Source: Mermis nigrescens
Taxonomy: Eukaryota > Nematoda > Enoplea > Mermithida > Mermithidae
Assembly: GCA_036768485.1 (NCBI GenBank)
Contig: JAVLUZ010000412.1
Location: 496,001-560,000 of the forward strand
Reading direction: 5' to 3'
Length of the DNA stretch: 64,000 nt
This document shows, piece by piece, positions 22,987 through 33,832 of the stretch. The notes below the pieces were generated by a model. That model saw nothing but the letters and a program-made list of their open reading frames with translations. It was not told the origin of the DNA and searched no databases. Positions within the stretch are counted from its first letter, which is position 1. Each line of letters begins with the position of its first letter. Both the position numbers and the translations under genes were made by a program.

Positions 22987-25358
22987 GTTGTTCTCGTTGT
23001 TTTCTAATACACAAAGCTTTTCTTTCTCGTGATAAAGAAATTTTAGTTAGGGCTTATACTACTTATGTAAGACCTATGCTTGAGTATGCTGTTTCTGTAT
23101 GGAATCCATATTATGCAAATGATATAAATCGTCTTGAAAATGTTCAGCGTAAATTTACTAAACGTCTTTTTGGTTTTAATAGCAATTTATCCTATCTTGA
23201 ACGCCTAAAGCTTCTTAACCTGCCTTCTTTAGAACTCTCGCCGTCTTCACATATGTCTATGTCTCATGTATCAAATTATTAATGGTTTATCTTGTATTGA
23301 TGCTAATGAATCAGTGATCGTACGGAGACCCCGAACCCGACCCCGAAAAACCCCGGCCTAAACCCTGACTCCGACCCCCGACCGGGGGCATGGTTTTTCG
23401 AGTCGGGGTTGAACCTTTTTTCGGGGATGAAATATAGCATTTTATTAGTTGATACATAGAATAATTGTATAAATAGCAAATAAATTCGGAACAAGGACGA
23501 TTCATTCACCAGCAAAATCAATATGTTAAACTCGACATTCGCGATATTTCATAAAAAGTACGCCTGGTCGCCATGTTGTTAAGACGTACATACATGTTCG
23601 CATATTTTCCTTTATGAAGTGCGCCGAAATTACTGCGGAATCACAAGCTTAGCCGGGGGCATGGAGGCACATGCCTCCCCTGGAATTTTTCAGAAATTAT
23701 GTTGATTTTTCTGGCGCAATGTGTCCAGAACATTGAGTTTAAAAGGGCACAAACGTCAAAATTTTCTGGCGCTTCGCGCCGAGTCATTATTATTTATTCT
23801 TATACAGATCCAATGAATTTGAAAGCTTGAATTTGTTAAAATAATCTAGCACTTCGCAGCACTTTGGTGATTTAATGCACTATTAGTTCATTGAATTAAA
23901 CTGCACATGCTTGTTGAACATTATAGTAAAAGTGCGAAAATGTTTGCGTACCAATTTGTCTATTCTCTGCTTTGTTTATCTTTCTTTACAAGGACACATA
24001 ATTATATTTTAAATGAAAAGAAAGGCCAAATTTCCATGTGTTCTTGCGCATTTTCTGTTTTCTGAAGTAGTTAATAACAAGGCCACAAATGGGCCTGAAA
24101 ATGATAAGAACAAAATTCTCATTGATACATCTTTCATTGACTTATTGGTTGCGACCCGTTGCTGCGCTACATACTTAGCAGAGGTCGAAAAAAGCATTTC
24201 AGCTCAGAAGTTTTGTGCAGTTTAGGTGTTCATCAATTTTAAGTTTTTTGGACTTAATTCAAAACCGAAATTTTGCCAATTTGCGAAAATTTTATCCTTA
24301 TAAATAAAAATGAGAGTGCTTTTTTACAAAATTTCCGGGGTTCTGCTCTGGACCTCGCTGGGGGCGCATGAGCGCGCCACCCCAGGCCCCCAGCCGTACA
24401 ATCTCGTTCTACATGTTGAAGGAGATTTTTAGGAGGACAGAAAAGGTAAAAGGATTAGGAAGGAATCTGTTCTGTATGATTTAAGCGGTATAAATTGAGT
24501 TTAAAGAGTAAAAACGTCAAAATTTTTCTGCGCTTAGCACCGCCGATTATTGTCTTAGGCGGTAAAATATGACTGAATTTCTTGATGCTTTGCGCCACTT
24601 ATGATTTCCGAACTGTTTGTCAATAAAAAGGCGTAAATTCTACATGAAAACGGTGAAAATTTCGAAAATTTTCGGCCATTGACTCCTCTACAATCAGTGC
24701 GCCATAGAAAACCGTTATGAAAAACCGGGGAGAATAAGAAAAAGCGAGAGCTATTAGTGATTAAAATTGAAAGTAATGCTAAATTGCTAAAACCATGTTT
24801 GAACTTGGAATGAAAGTAAAATGTTGAACATAACCAGCTTTATAGTATGCTCTACAAACAAGTGAAGGTATCGTTTTTATCCTCTTCAAATTGGTATGTA
24901 ATCATGCAATGTTAATTGTTAATCTTCAACCCCGACCCCGACCCCAAAACCGGGGTTTTCTATCCCCGACCCCGATCGGGGTGAAAATCTGACCCCGTAC
25001 GATCACTGTAATGAATTCTTCATTTTTAGTCAAGGCACTACCCGATCAGTTAACAGTCGTAAAGTTACACTACCAGTTGTCCGTTCCAATGCTCACCTCA
25101 ACGATTTTTCGCAAAGATACCGAAAAATCTGGAACTCCTTACCTGATCAAATTGTCTCTTCACCCAAAATCGGTTTGTTCAAAAAAGAGCTCCTAAACAT
25201 TGATTTTACAAATTTATTGTTGGGGCATACCTAGTTGTATCACTTTCGTGATCTGTGTATGTCCTCTTGTTCAGTCGCTATTTTATCATGTATTTGTGTT
25301 TTATCAATTTTCGTGTATTTTTCTGACAATAAACACTTTCTTCTTCTTTCTTTTTCTT
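22987..25358 (+). pseudogene. 5'-truncated CR1/Jockey-type LINE, interrupted by a hAT element
   Basis: The left part reads AYTTYVRPMLEYAVSVWNPY and then RLENVQRKFTKRLFGFNSNL, with LSYLERLKLLNLPSLE after it: the C-terminal domain of this class of reverse transcriptases. One frameshift follows near 23232, after which RRLHICLCLMYQIINGL runs to 23311. The frame resumes after the hAT (25009) with NEFFIFSQGTTRSVNSRKV and RYRKIWNSLPDQIVSS, ending at a TAG near 25232. The 3' end is a TTTCTTCTTC-type tail to about 25358. The catalytic domain is absent. Confidence 0.85.
23312..25008. mobile_element. 1.7-kb non-autonomous hAT element, copy 1, TSD TAATGAAT
   Basis: Terminal inverted repeat CAGTGATCGTACGG at both ends, with an exact 8-bp TSD TAATGAAT (23304-23311 and 25009-25016). 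Just inside each end are CCCCGACCCCGA/GGGGTCGGGG tracts that can form G-quadruplexes. The interior has a hairpin cassette at about 23773 and a GC-rich inverted patch near 24360-24395, but no transposase; short frames such as the one at 24013-24225 have no recognised match. It sits inside the LINE reading frame, which continues on both sides. A second copy, inverted and about 95% alike where I compared them, is at 42635-44384. Confidence 0.9.
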
Positions 25359-25483
25359 AAATTTCAGACCTTTTTTGCAGATTTTGTCTTCCCGAAAGTC
25401 TTTGTACATTTACAAAGACGGTTCCGAAAAGTCTTTGTACATCAGGAAAAATCTCTGCCGAATACAAAAAAGGTGCTTCCATG

Positions 25484-26367
25484 TCGCCAAGGAAGTAAAT
25501 AAATGTCATTAATAAGTATCATCCGGCGCGTAGCGCCGGAAAAATCTGAGAAGTTATGGTCACTGACGGCCAAAAATCATTGCAAATTGCTTATCCATTC
25601 TTTATCTCGCCTAATATTTTTGGCCAATGGGGGGTGACAATTCGTAAATTTTGCTACCCAGATGCCTAGAACATTGAGAGAATCAAATAGACACCCTCTT
25701 AAATAAATGCCATTTTCTGCATAAAACCTGTGCAGAACAGAAGAAATAGATGCAAAATACGCTTTAGGTTGTATAAAGACTAAAAATCGAGCGTTTAAAC
25801 CGCGCGCTTGGGAATAAGTAGACTCTAATCATAATTTTGAACGTTTTTGCGATTTTGGCTAAAAAAGCGGGGGGAGTAAAAGGAAAAATCATTCTTATAT
25901 TTCATTTCGGGGGTCACGTGCCCTCCCCCTATCCCCCGCGATATGAGCCTGATTTGATTACCCCTGTTAGATTATTGGACAAACAGGTCTATACCTACCT
26001 AGTCAAAACAAACAATCAAACAGATTTTACTCCAGTGAAAGTAATTTAGAGATTCTAAGCTGCGTACAATAAATGCTTTGGATGATTAGAAAATCGAAGA
26101 TAAATTTGTTATTCATAATTAATTATAATTACGTTTGGCACACCGTTCTGTAGTCAGGTCAAGTGTTTTACCAAATGGGACAACGCAAAAAAATCCATTT
26201 TACTTATAGGCAGATGAAAGATGAAATTCATAAAACAGTTTTATTTGTTTATTTTTTCAAATCAAGTTTTACATTGCGAACATAGGCCTGGACTAAAAAA
26301 AGAAGCGCAACACATGTTTAGTAGATATAGATATGCGACGTAGGTAGGTATGCGGACAGAACGCATG
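25484..26367. repeat. Fam-F copy and unassigned sequence
   Basis: A Fam-F copy lies at about 25700-25850 (CTGCATAAAACCTGTGCAG..., TTTAAACCGCGCGCTTGG). A hairpin cassette (CGGCGCGTAGCGCCGG) is at 25525. The remainder is AT-rich with no gene. Confidence 0.5.
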
Positions 26368-26376
26368 CGTGTATGA

Positions 26377-27375
26377 GGCAGTAATTATTTGCAGTCAACT
26401 GCAGGCAATATAGCACACAATGTAAAATTATATGCAGTCAAAGACCAGCGGCCTAGACTGCAGGCAATCTAACACACAATGTAAAATTATATGCAGTCAA
26501 AAACCAGCGGCCTAGACTGCAGGCAATCTAGCACACAATGTGAAATTATATGCAGTCAAAAACCAGCGGCCTTGACTGCAGGCAATATAGCGCACAATGT
26601 AAAATTATATGCAGTCAAAAACCAGCGGCCTTGACTGCAGGCAATATAGCACACAATGTAAAATTATATGCAGTCAAGCTTAATGCTTATTGATATAGGG
26701 AGCTGGCGTTTCGCTTCTCGAAGCATTTTATTTCTACTACAGTAAAACAACAATTCCCCAGAATGGGGACAAGAAGAACAGCAACAGCTTCTCAATATCT
26801 ATCACGTAGGACCAGAGCTTACGCTGGCCCATCAAAATGCGCTAACGGGCGACTGGGCAGCTATTGAAGCTGCTACCCATGCAGCGCGAAATAAACATTC
26901 CCCAGTGAGAAAGTAAATCTGCCAGACCATTTCAAATGAAAGTGCCTTCTAAAACCATCTACTACAGGTTGAAAAGCGAGCGAAGCGCCAGCTCCCCATA
27001 TCAATAAGCATTCAGCTTGACTGCATATAATTTTACAAGGTGTGCTATATTGCCTGCAGTCAAGGCCGCTGGTTTTTGACTGCATATAATTGTACATTGT
27101 GTGATATATTGCCTGCAGTCAAGGCCGCTGGTTTTTGACTGCATATAATTTTACGTTGTGTGCTATATTGCCTGCAGTCAAGGCCGCTGGTTTTTGACTG
27201 CATATAATTTTACATTGTGTGCTAGATTGCCTGCAGTCTAGGCCGCTGGTTTTTGACTGCATATAATTTTACATTGTGTGCCAGATTGCCTGCAGTCTAG
27301 GCCGCTGGTTTTGACTGCATATAATTTTACATTGTGTGCTATATTGCCTGCAGTTGACTGCAAATAATTACTGCC
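26377..27375. mobile_element. Foldback element with tandem-repeat arms, TSD CGTGTATGA
   Basis: Begins GGCAGTAATTATTTGCAGTC and ends in its inverse, with an exact 9-bp TSD CGTGTATGA (26368-26376 and 27376-27384). The left arm holds five 59-bp units (starting 26401, 26460, 26519, 26578 and 26637; core GCAGGCAATATAGCACAC), and the right arm carries the same units inverted. The arms continue inward through AGGGAGCTGGCG, giving inverted repeats of about 330-340 bp around a loop of about 270 bp. A 9-bp TSD with long arms is typical of Mutator-like and Foldback elements, but a GG terminus also suits Merlin. Confidence 0.9.
26746..26916 (+). CDS. Open frame in the foldback loop, possible captured fragment
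   Basis: I do not recognise this protein. The 56-codon frame fills most of the non-repetitive loop and has coding-like composition: EWGQEEQQQLLNIYHVGPEL, then TGDWAAIEAATHAARNKHSP, ending VRK and a TAA. No ATG starts it. It opens just after CTACTACAG, which could be a splice acceptor. It could be a remnant of the element's own gene, a piece of host exon taken up by the element, or chance. Confidence 0.3.
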   Translation, partial: NNNSPEWGQEEQQQLLNIYHVGPELTLAHQNALTGDWAAIEAATHAARNKHSPVRK

Positions 27376-27384
27376 CGTGTATGA

Positions 27385-27805
27385 ACCTTATTCAATTGAA
27401 AATAAAAGTTAATATTGACGTTAAAACAAATGACTAAACCCTACTCTGTGCACCTGCACAAGCCACAAAGTAAGCAAAAAAGGTTAATTCGAACTTCTTC
27501 AGTTTGGGATCAGTAATAAAATTTCTTGTTGTTGTTGTGCTTTTCATACGTTTTATGTATGTGGTAGCTAGCACTCCTGCTTAGGTTGTTATTACTCCCA
27601 TGTTGGTTGATTATTAAGTACTCCAGCTTACTTTGAGATTATAGGCTTTACAAAAACTCACTAGCAGGTTTTAGGTAATTCACTTCCGTGTCAATTCCTC
27701 CAATTCAATCAATTGCGTCACGAGCAAAGCGACGTTAAGATTAGCTACAGTAGTTAACACATTATTTTAACTGTAATCGATATCTAGCTCGCTTATTTAA
27801 GGAAA
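27385..27805. other. No gene recognised
   Basis: Mixed sequence between the foldback element and the right end of the candidate outer hAT; a GTTGTTGTTG run near 27528. Nothing coding. Confidence 0.4.
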
Positions 27806-27966
27806 CCTCAAATTTTCACCAAAACCCCAAAAAAACCTCAAAAATTTTTTGAAAACCCCAAAAAATAAAAACCTCAATAAAACCTTAAACGTAAAAAAAC
27901 CTCAAAATTTGAGGTAAAACCCCACGGTTGGCAACCCTGTGAACAATTCCAAAGATCGTTATGGTA

Positions 27967-28379
27967 TAGTCTGTTTCATTTAAGTTTGAGGTTTTTGAAA
28001 AAGTTTAAAGCGACTACAAAAGTGTTTCAAACTACAGTCAAGACCACAAGTAACGTTGCTCAGGCGCATATCCTACAAGCGCCTGGCAGTCAAAGTGACA
28101 GGCATCGCACAGGCAATTTTCTGCCGACGCATGTTTACCAACGTAAAATTTTGGCCAATTCACAGGCGCTTGTTGCCTGTCGTGCCTGCGCTTGAGCAAC
28201 GTTACTTGCGGTCTTGCCTGTAATGCATTAAATATGATATTCTACAGTATGTCAAGTGATATAGAGACGTATGTATGTATTAAGCCGCGTCTACTGTATC
28301 AAAAGTTTAAACCGCTTTTGTAGCCTGATTATTGTGGAAAAATTAAGAAGAAAACCGCAAAGTTAAATGAAACAGACTA
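27967..28379. mobile_element. Tc1/mariner-type MITE with TAGTCTGTTTCATTTAA ends, TA TSD
   Basis: The left end TAGTCTGTTTCATTTAA and right end TTAAATGAAACAGACTA are inverted and flanked by TA. Inside is a second inverted pair (CAAGTAACGTTGCTCA near 28049 and its inverse near 28190). Two diverged relatives follow at 29152 and 29629. Non-coding. Confidence 0.8.
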
Positions 28380-28539
28380 TAGGTGAGTAATCGAGAGTTG
28401 ATAGCAATAGGAGGCAGATGGAGAGGCCGAAATCGGCACTAGAATAGGTGAGTATGTGCATATACGTATATAATCTTTTTTAACCTGGTACTACACGAAA
28501 TCACGCAATAAGCAAAATGTCTTATTACAGTAATACCCG

Positions 28540-29110
28540 ATTTCTCTGTTGCGCAACGGAGTACTGTAGCAATGGATACTTTGAAGTTAAACCCGTGAGG
28601 CTAATTCTCAATAATATTGAATATTTGCGCAGAAAGTGAGCAAGAGCCCGAGAAGTCGATTAGTACTACACACACGATACAGAGCGGAAGATCCGGGACA
28701 CCGGTGCGGGGAGGATTTCGCTCACATAACGGAGGGTTTGAGGTGCCCCATTACAGTTGGAGGTCTCCGAGTTCGAACTATGGAGTTTCTCTGCGCTCAC
28801 GCTTCTCCTAAAGAGGGATGAGTGTAGCAGAGGTGCTACTACACAATTCGAAATGGATTCTCTGACGTTAAACCCGTGAGGTTAATGGTATATTGTTTCT
28901 CCATACTGTTGAATATTTGCGCAGAAAGTGAGCGAAGGCCCGAGTATTCGGTTAGTACTACACACGCGATACAGAGCGCAAGATCCAGAAAAATGGCGCG
29001 GACTTGCTCACGGAATGGAGGGTTTGAGGTGCAACGCTACAGTGCGGAGTGACCCGAATCGTCTGTCGAGCGTTGAAAAACCGGAGTTACAGTGGACTTT
29101 TGGTTACCGA
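28540..29110. repeat. Two tandem copies of a unit of about 300 bp
   Basis: Shared phrases in order: GTTAAACCCGTGAGG, GAATATTTGCGCAGAAAGTG, CGGTTAGTACTACACAC (CGATTAGTACT in the first copy), GATACAGAGCG, and GGAGGGTTTGAGGTGC, starting near 28580 and 28866. The sequence is more GC-rich than its surroundings. Function unknown; see the rejected 5S rRNA idea. Confidence 0.7.
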
Positions 29111-29151
29111 CCATTTCTATGCACTAGGTTGAAAAACAGACTATGTATAAG

Positions 29152-29364
29152 TAGTCCGCTTCATTTAACTTCAAGGCTTCAGAAAATATTGAAGTGTCTA
29201 CAAGTGTTTTAAACTATGGCGTGGTTGTGATATTGTACCGCACGTACTACATCGAGTACGGCGAGATGTTTGTCATAACCGCATTAAATTTTAAAACACT
29301 TTTGCAGCCCGATTCATGTGGATTAAATCTAAAAGAAAACCGCATAATTAATGAAACAGACTGT
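29152..29364. mobile_element. TAGTCTGTTTC MITE, diverged copy
   Basis: Left TAGTCCGCTTCATTTAA and right ATTAATGAAACAGACTGTA; the interior shares AAAACCGCA and TTTTAAACT stretches with 27967-28379. The flanking TA is not clean. Confidence 0.55.
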
Positions 29365-29628
29365 AAATACTACATTCCACCGCAAAAGATTCATTTCAGT
29401 CGTTTATGGATAAATATGTACATACAAAATTCCTATCGGAAAACAAAAATTAGGCATCAATGTCGGATTTGCGCAAAAGGAAAGTCATCACACTTATGAT
29501 TCCACATTTGATTCGAATATAAGCGCGGGTAATACTGCTTCGGCTTATGAACATACATATTAACAAAAATTATTCTACTATAAATTAACAAAAGTAAATA
29601 TGTGAGAGTACGTATCGTGCAGATAACT

Positions 29629-29855
29629 AATGCCTGTTTCGTTTTCTTTGCGGTTTTCTTTAAATTTATCCGCAAGAATTAGGCTACGAGTGATTTAAAA
29701 ATTTTGATGCAGTGATGAGGCTTAACATTTGCATAAGTCTCCGTATAACTCGATATACTGTAGAATATCAAATTCACCGTATTAGCTTAAACCAGTTTTG
29801 TACATGATCGCTAAAATTTTTTTCCAAAAACCTCAAATTTAAATGAAACGGACTA
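29629..29855. mobile_element. TAGTCTGTTTC MITE, third copy
   Basis: Left ATGCCTGTTTCGTTTTC and right AAATGAAACGGACTA are inverted; the interior has TTGCGGTTTTCTT as in the other copies. Confidence 0.5.
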
Positions 29856-31216
29856 AATAACTTAATGCTTCAGTACAACGAACGATACGATTTAATATGT
29901 AATCTTTTGCAAAATGCCCGGGAAGAGATATTGCAACGAGCACTAAAAGTATTAAGAGTGCTTGTTCGCATCGCTTCACGGATTACGAAAATGTGAAAAA
30001 AGCGAAAGGCCCGCAACAATGAATAGTTGAATAAAGGTGCGCGACATCATCAAACGAATCAAGCACACGATGCATCCTCTTTCACCCTCAGCAAAAAAAG
30101 TGAAAAAATGTTTGTAACAAAATGAAGTCTTTGGATTTTTTTGCCGCACGCTCATCCAAGCTCAATAACATTCTACTCCATCAAAAAAATAAAAAATGCA
30201 GAATTATTTGTATTCAGTATTAAATCATAACTACAAGCTTGATCATTCTCAAAAGTGTAAAGGAATATTGAAAGCATACACATTTATAATGCCCAGTAAC
30301 AATAAGAAAAGTGATGAGCAAAGCTGATTGCTGAGTCAAATGTCAGTCTGACATTTTCGACCATTTTCTATTCATTATCTAAGTGAATTTTTGATGATTA
30401 AACGAATGAAAATTCAATAACAAGCGCTGAAGATCTTTTGTCATTCTTCACCTACCAAATTTAGGGCTTTCGAGAGCATAAAGTTAATCAATCGGTCGAA
30501 GTGTAAGAAAATAGTCATTTTTTTTAATTCGAATTCGATTTCGGGACTTTCGAAAATAAATAATTTGACATAACAATTTTGTCCTATGTATTCCGCAAAC
30601 ATCTGTGTATGTACGAAAACGACCTCGAAAAACCTTTGCGGGTACAAATGAAAAAATCTTTGCCGAACACAGATAAAAAACGTGATAGAGATACTAAACA
30701 TTTAAACTCAAAACCAATGAGAGAAAAATGGACCGCAATCCCACGTGTTCTTGAGGAGGGAGATAAATCCCACCAGAGTTATTGCGATTCTCCACAGAAT
30801 AGTCGATTTTTCGTACAGATTGTAAAAAATTTTTTACTCAAAGTCATTTTCGGCGCTTCGCGCCATCTACACATTTTTACATCACATTTTGTTCAATTTT
30901 CTCGATTTCTTGAAATTTTTTCGAAATATTTTCATGTTTTTATGTCCTAGACAGAATGAGTAATGTCCGAAACGTCTAGAGTGTTTTTGAAGTGTACCCG
31001 TCGTTTTTAGAGCAAAAGATACTTTTTAAATTTGTTGGGCCTGACCCCCCCCAGAATTCCCATGCTGTACATGTATGACCGCTATGCTCAATCAATGAAT
31101 TTTTGTCAACGATTCAAAGATCTCTACCGACTAAACATGTACAATTATAGTGAAAAGGGTCGAAGAGCCGCGATCGAAGCTAGAAAAAACGACTTTTCTT
31201 GCGCGAAACGCAAAAA
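29856..31216. other. 3' flank of the pinin gene; Fam-G copy
   Basis: About 30740-31075 holds a diverged Fam-G copy with a hairpin cassette (CGGCGCTTCGCGCC, about 30850). A decayed Fam-A-like stretch lies at 30585-30690. No further coding sequence; no clear poly(A) signal for pinin was found on the minus strand. Confidence 0.5.
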
Positions 31217-31685
31217 TCACGAGTTAAGATCAGCATCGATGACGTCATCACGCTGCGAATCTTTTTGCAGTGGCTGTGGCTCTTGTCCATTGTTTTCGTT
31301 TTTGTCTTCGTCGAAATCGATTTTGTGATGGTCGATCATTTTCAGCTCTTGCTCCATCTCTTCGCGTTTTCGTTTCACCGCCTCATCGATGCGCTTTTGC
31401 GATTTTTTCTGCAGTTCAATCGTGCGCAACGTGTGTTTGACGGGCGCGAAAAAAATCGGCGGTTTTGCGTGCGTTTGTATGAAATTTTGTTGCTTTTTCA
31501 GCAAAGCGATCTGATTTTCGGTCGCCGAAACGAGCGCTTTTTTTCGCTGCAAGCGGAACAACTCCTGTTGTTGCCTGCGGCGCTTTTCTATCAATTTCCC
31601 CTTCTCGCGACGCAAATCTTGCATCTCTTGACGTTTGGCGTTCTCGAGCTTTTGGTCGATTTCCCGTTGTCGCTTCTCGTTCTCC
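31217..31685 (-). CDS. PNN: Pinin homologue, exon 3 (pinin/SDK/memA domain, C-terminus)
   Basis: Pinin is a nuclear-speckle protein that joins the exon-junction and splicing machinery through RNPS1-containing complexes, and in vertebrates also sits at desmosomes. This exon starts after ...CAAATCATAG with G, completing the AG left by exon 2, and codes 155 residues to the TGA at 31217-31219. The Arg/Lys/Glu-rich coiled coil (ENEKRQREIDQKLENAKRQE) and the later KKQQNFIQTHAKPPIFFAPV, followed by KKSQKRIDEAVKRKREEM, keep the order seen in vertebrate pinins (EQKLE..., KTKPHLFY.P, ESQRK...). The tail DFDEDKNENNGQEPQ is short and acidic; the long Ser/Arg-rich tail of vertebrate pinin is absent. Confidence 0.9.
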
Positions 31686-31819
31686 CTATGATTTGTTTAT
31701 TTTTGGACGCATTTTTAAAACCGACTGACAGGTATAGAAAACGAGATCAGTAGAACAGGACATCACAATAGTAGCAAGTGAATAAAGGATTTTTGTGAGG
31801 AGCGGTAGGGAGTGATTAG

Positions 31820-32059
31820 CATAGGTGGGCGGCACCAAAGTTCTAGGGGTGCAAGATTTTTTCAAAGGTCAAAAAATAGCCTTAAAAATGGTGGTACGGC
31901 GAAAAAACACTATTTTTCAACGACTGTTATCGAGCACTATCCATTGGCATCAAAAAAATTGCGAAAAAAACAGAAGGAATTTTCAAAAAATTGAATTCTG
32001 GTGGGTATTTTGGTTTCTGGAGGGGGTGCATACCCTCAAACCCCCCACGCCCAAGTATG
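31820..32059. mobile_element. Fam-B hAT MITE in pinin intron 2
   Basis: The left end CATAGGTGGGCGGC and right end CGCCCAAGTATG are inverted. The outer 8-mers GTGATTAG and GTGATCAT match at 6 of 8. The interior matches the 15058 copy in inverse orientation. Non-coding. Confidence 0.65.
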
Positions 32060-32926
32060 GTGATCATTACCCACATGTGGGCGTAAGGACGGATTTGGGA
32101 AAGTGTTCTCTTACCGCCAACCCCATTTGCGCGGCCGCTAATGCTAGACTAAGCGATTGCTTTAAGCTGTCTTTGCACTAAATTTTCGAGTATTGCAAAA
32201 AATAACAACATACAAATTAAATTGCTGGACGCAGAGAGCGCCAAAAACTTTGACATGTCCTCCATGTCAGCTAAAGGTTGGGCTGTTTAAAAGACAAACG
32301 TAATATAAAAACAATTAATCTGACGCAAAGCGCCACAAAAGCATGGGTTTCCTTTTCAGCAAAGTTGCTAAAGCAGGTACTCACTGATGATGAAAAAACA
32401 GTGATGGGGAAACAGAAATACATTTTTAACAAATTTTTTGAAAAATTCCTTCAAAAATGATGTAAAATATTTGAATTTCTATTTTTTCATCCGAAATAGT
32501 CTTTTGCGCATGGCGTTAATGTACGAAATATCCCATTAACGCGGGACGGAATTCCTTTGCGACGTGCTAAAAAACAGTGGTTTGGGGGCTGCAGACCCCG
32601 AAATCCGGTAGACCGCCATGAATCCAGAATTGAATTTTCGGCACGTTTTTTGGGGATTTTTGCCAGTTACGATTGATGCCCGTCTATGGTAGTAGATAGG
32701 TAGCCCTACTTTCTCTCAGACAGTCGAGAATAAAATTCTCTTTTTACGCGTGAAGACATTTTTCGCCGTTTTCTTGTGTCTAATTTTATTCAGAATCTAG
32801 CTCTATCGCTGTAATGTTTAACAGAAAATTAAGAAATGGTATATTTTTTGTGAAAAAGATCACGAAGTACCAATTTCACTGCAATTTAAATCACACATGC
32901 ACACTGGGGGGTATGGGGGTTATATC
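32060..32926. other. Pinin intron 2, unassigned repeats
   Basis: Hairpin-cassette relatives (GACGCAAAGCGCC, about 32320) and a Fam-B-like end (GCCCGTCTATGG, about 32680) occur. Nothing coding. Confidence 0.4.
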
Positions 32927-33074
32927 AACACGTGGGCGTGGGGGTGGGGCGCTTTGGGAGGTGTGCAACCCACAGAGGACCGAATACCCCCTCCCCAGAA
33001 ATCAAAATACCACCCAGAATTTTTTTGTTTTTTTTCGCAATTTTTTGATGCCAATGGATTGCTGCCCACCTATG
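32927..33074. mobile_element. Fam-B hAT MITE, short, TSD GTTATATC
   Basis: Starts AACACGTGGGCGTG and ends TGCCCACCTATG, with TSD GTTATATC at 32919-32926 and 33075-33082. Only about 148 bp. It is inserted just before a Fam-D repeat. Confidence 0.75.
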
Positions 33075-33082
33075 GTTATATC

Positions 33083-33310
33083 CTCATCCAACGCATACCC
33101 CTCTCAGGCCATTTTAAAACCAAAACTGATTGCTCGAAGCATGAAGAAGCGTCAAAGGACGGTTAAGAATGTAATTTCAAGTACATATACTTATTTTCGA
33201 GCAATTGACTCTTTGATTCGTTCTTCCAGACACTTTTCTTTCATGATTTTGTACATATTTGATGTTAAAGGTCATCCCATTGCCCTTCTTGTTATTGCTT
33301 TCATGCAAAT
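33083..33310. repeat. Fam-D repeat (empty-site relative)
   Basis: Matches 3860-3967 plus 8854-9000 without the satellite hAT: CAGGCCATTTTAAAACCAAAAC, then TTTCAAGTACATATACTTATTTTCG. It serves as the empty site for that insertion. Confidence 0.65.
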
Positions 33311-33671
33311 TTAACCATAAATATTCACGAAAAATAAAATACGAGTTAAGTACAAATATTTGACATTAAAATAGTTAAAAAATTACTCATTTACCCCCAC
33401 CCCTATCATACATGTGAGAGGGGGATAGGGGATCCCTCATCCGAAGTCGGCCGTCCCCATCCCCCAACGCCAGAAAATTGTTGACCCCCAGATTTTTGGA
33501 AAAGACCGAATTTGAATTTTTGCCGTTTTTACGTGTTTTTTCGCCATTACCCTCAAGGAAACTCGGTTTAACCCCTCCCAGAGCTTCAGATCGTGTGCAT
33601 GTACCTACATATGATCTAAAAAAATATGTCTTTCAGGCTGACAAGGAAACAAACAAACGTCAGTGGTTAAA
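33311..33671. other. Pinin intron 2, no recognised element
   Basis: C- and G-rich patches (TTTACCCCCACCCC) typical of repeat ends here, but no pairing was established. Confidence 0.35.
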
Positions 33672-33699
33672 AATTTGTTGTTGTTGTTGTTGTTGCTGC

Positions 33700-33741
<42 letters not shown>

Positions 33742-33742
33742 A
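33672..33742. repeat. TTG/CTG/TTA microsatellite
   Basis: (TTG)n passing through CTG into (TTA)n. The Cys/Tyr/Leu runs in its frames are artefacts. Confidence 0.9.
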
Positions 33743-33832
33743 AAGTTTAAAGAAAGGTTTTCCACCCATACGTGGGTATTACCCGCACGTCAGAGACGTG
33801 TTTCTCGCTGAGATACCGCAAGGGGTCGCGAC

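Larger units (their letters stand above)
22693..25475. mobile_element. Fam-A MITE interrupted by a LINE
   Basis: The left half (CGGTGTTTTTTTGCAC..., to CATTTC at 22986) and right half (from AAATTTCAGACC at 25359) form one Fam-A copy once the LINE between them is set aside. About 25 bp, including one hairpin cassette, are missing at the junction. The outer 8-mers CTTCAAAG and CTTCCATG match at 6 of 8 positions. Confidence 0.7.
21599..27940. mobile_element. Candidate outer hAT element holding a nest of insertions
   Basis: The left end CAGTGTTGCCAACC (21599) and right end GGTTGGCAACCCTG (to 27939) are inverted and both are bordered by ACCTCAAA-rich subterminal sequence. Flanking GTACAATC and GAACAATT agree at 6 of 8 positions. 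If these are partners, the inner insertions account for most of the 6.3 kb, leaving about 2.5 kb of original element. No transposase was recognised. The two ends could also belong to separate elements. Confidence 0.4.

Noticed and set aside
25200..25502. Hydrophobic open frame after the LINE
   Set aside because: It crosses the LINE stop, the TTTCTTC tail and the Fam-A junction, so it is not one gene.
28560..28980. 5S rRNA or a 5S-derived SINE (GTTAAACCC..., GGTTAGTACT)
   Set aside because: The box-like words are about 87 bp apart instead of about 30 and the surrounding sequence does not follow 5S.
31199..31753. A 184-residue plus-strand open frame
   Set aside because: It is the antisense shadow of pinin exon 3, which has family motifs and matching splice phases.
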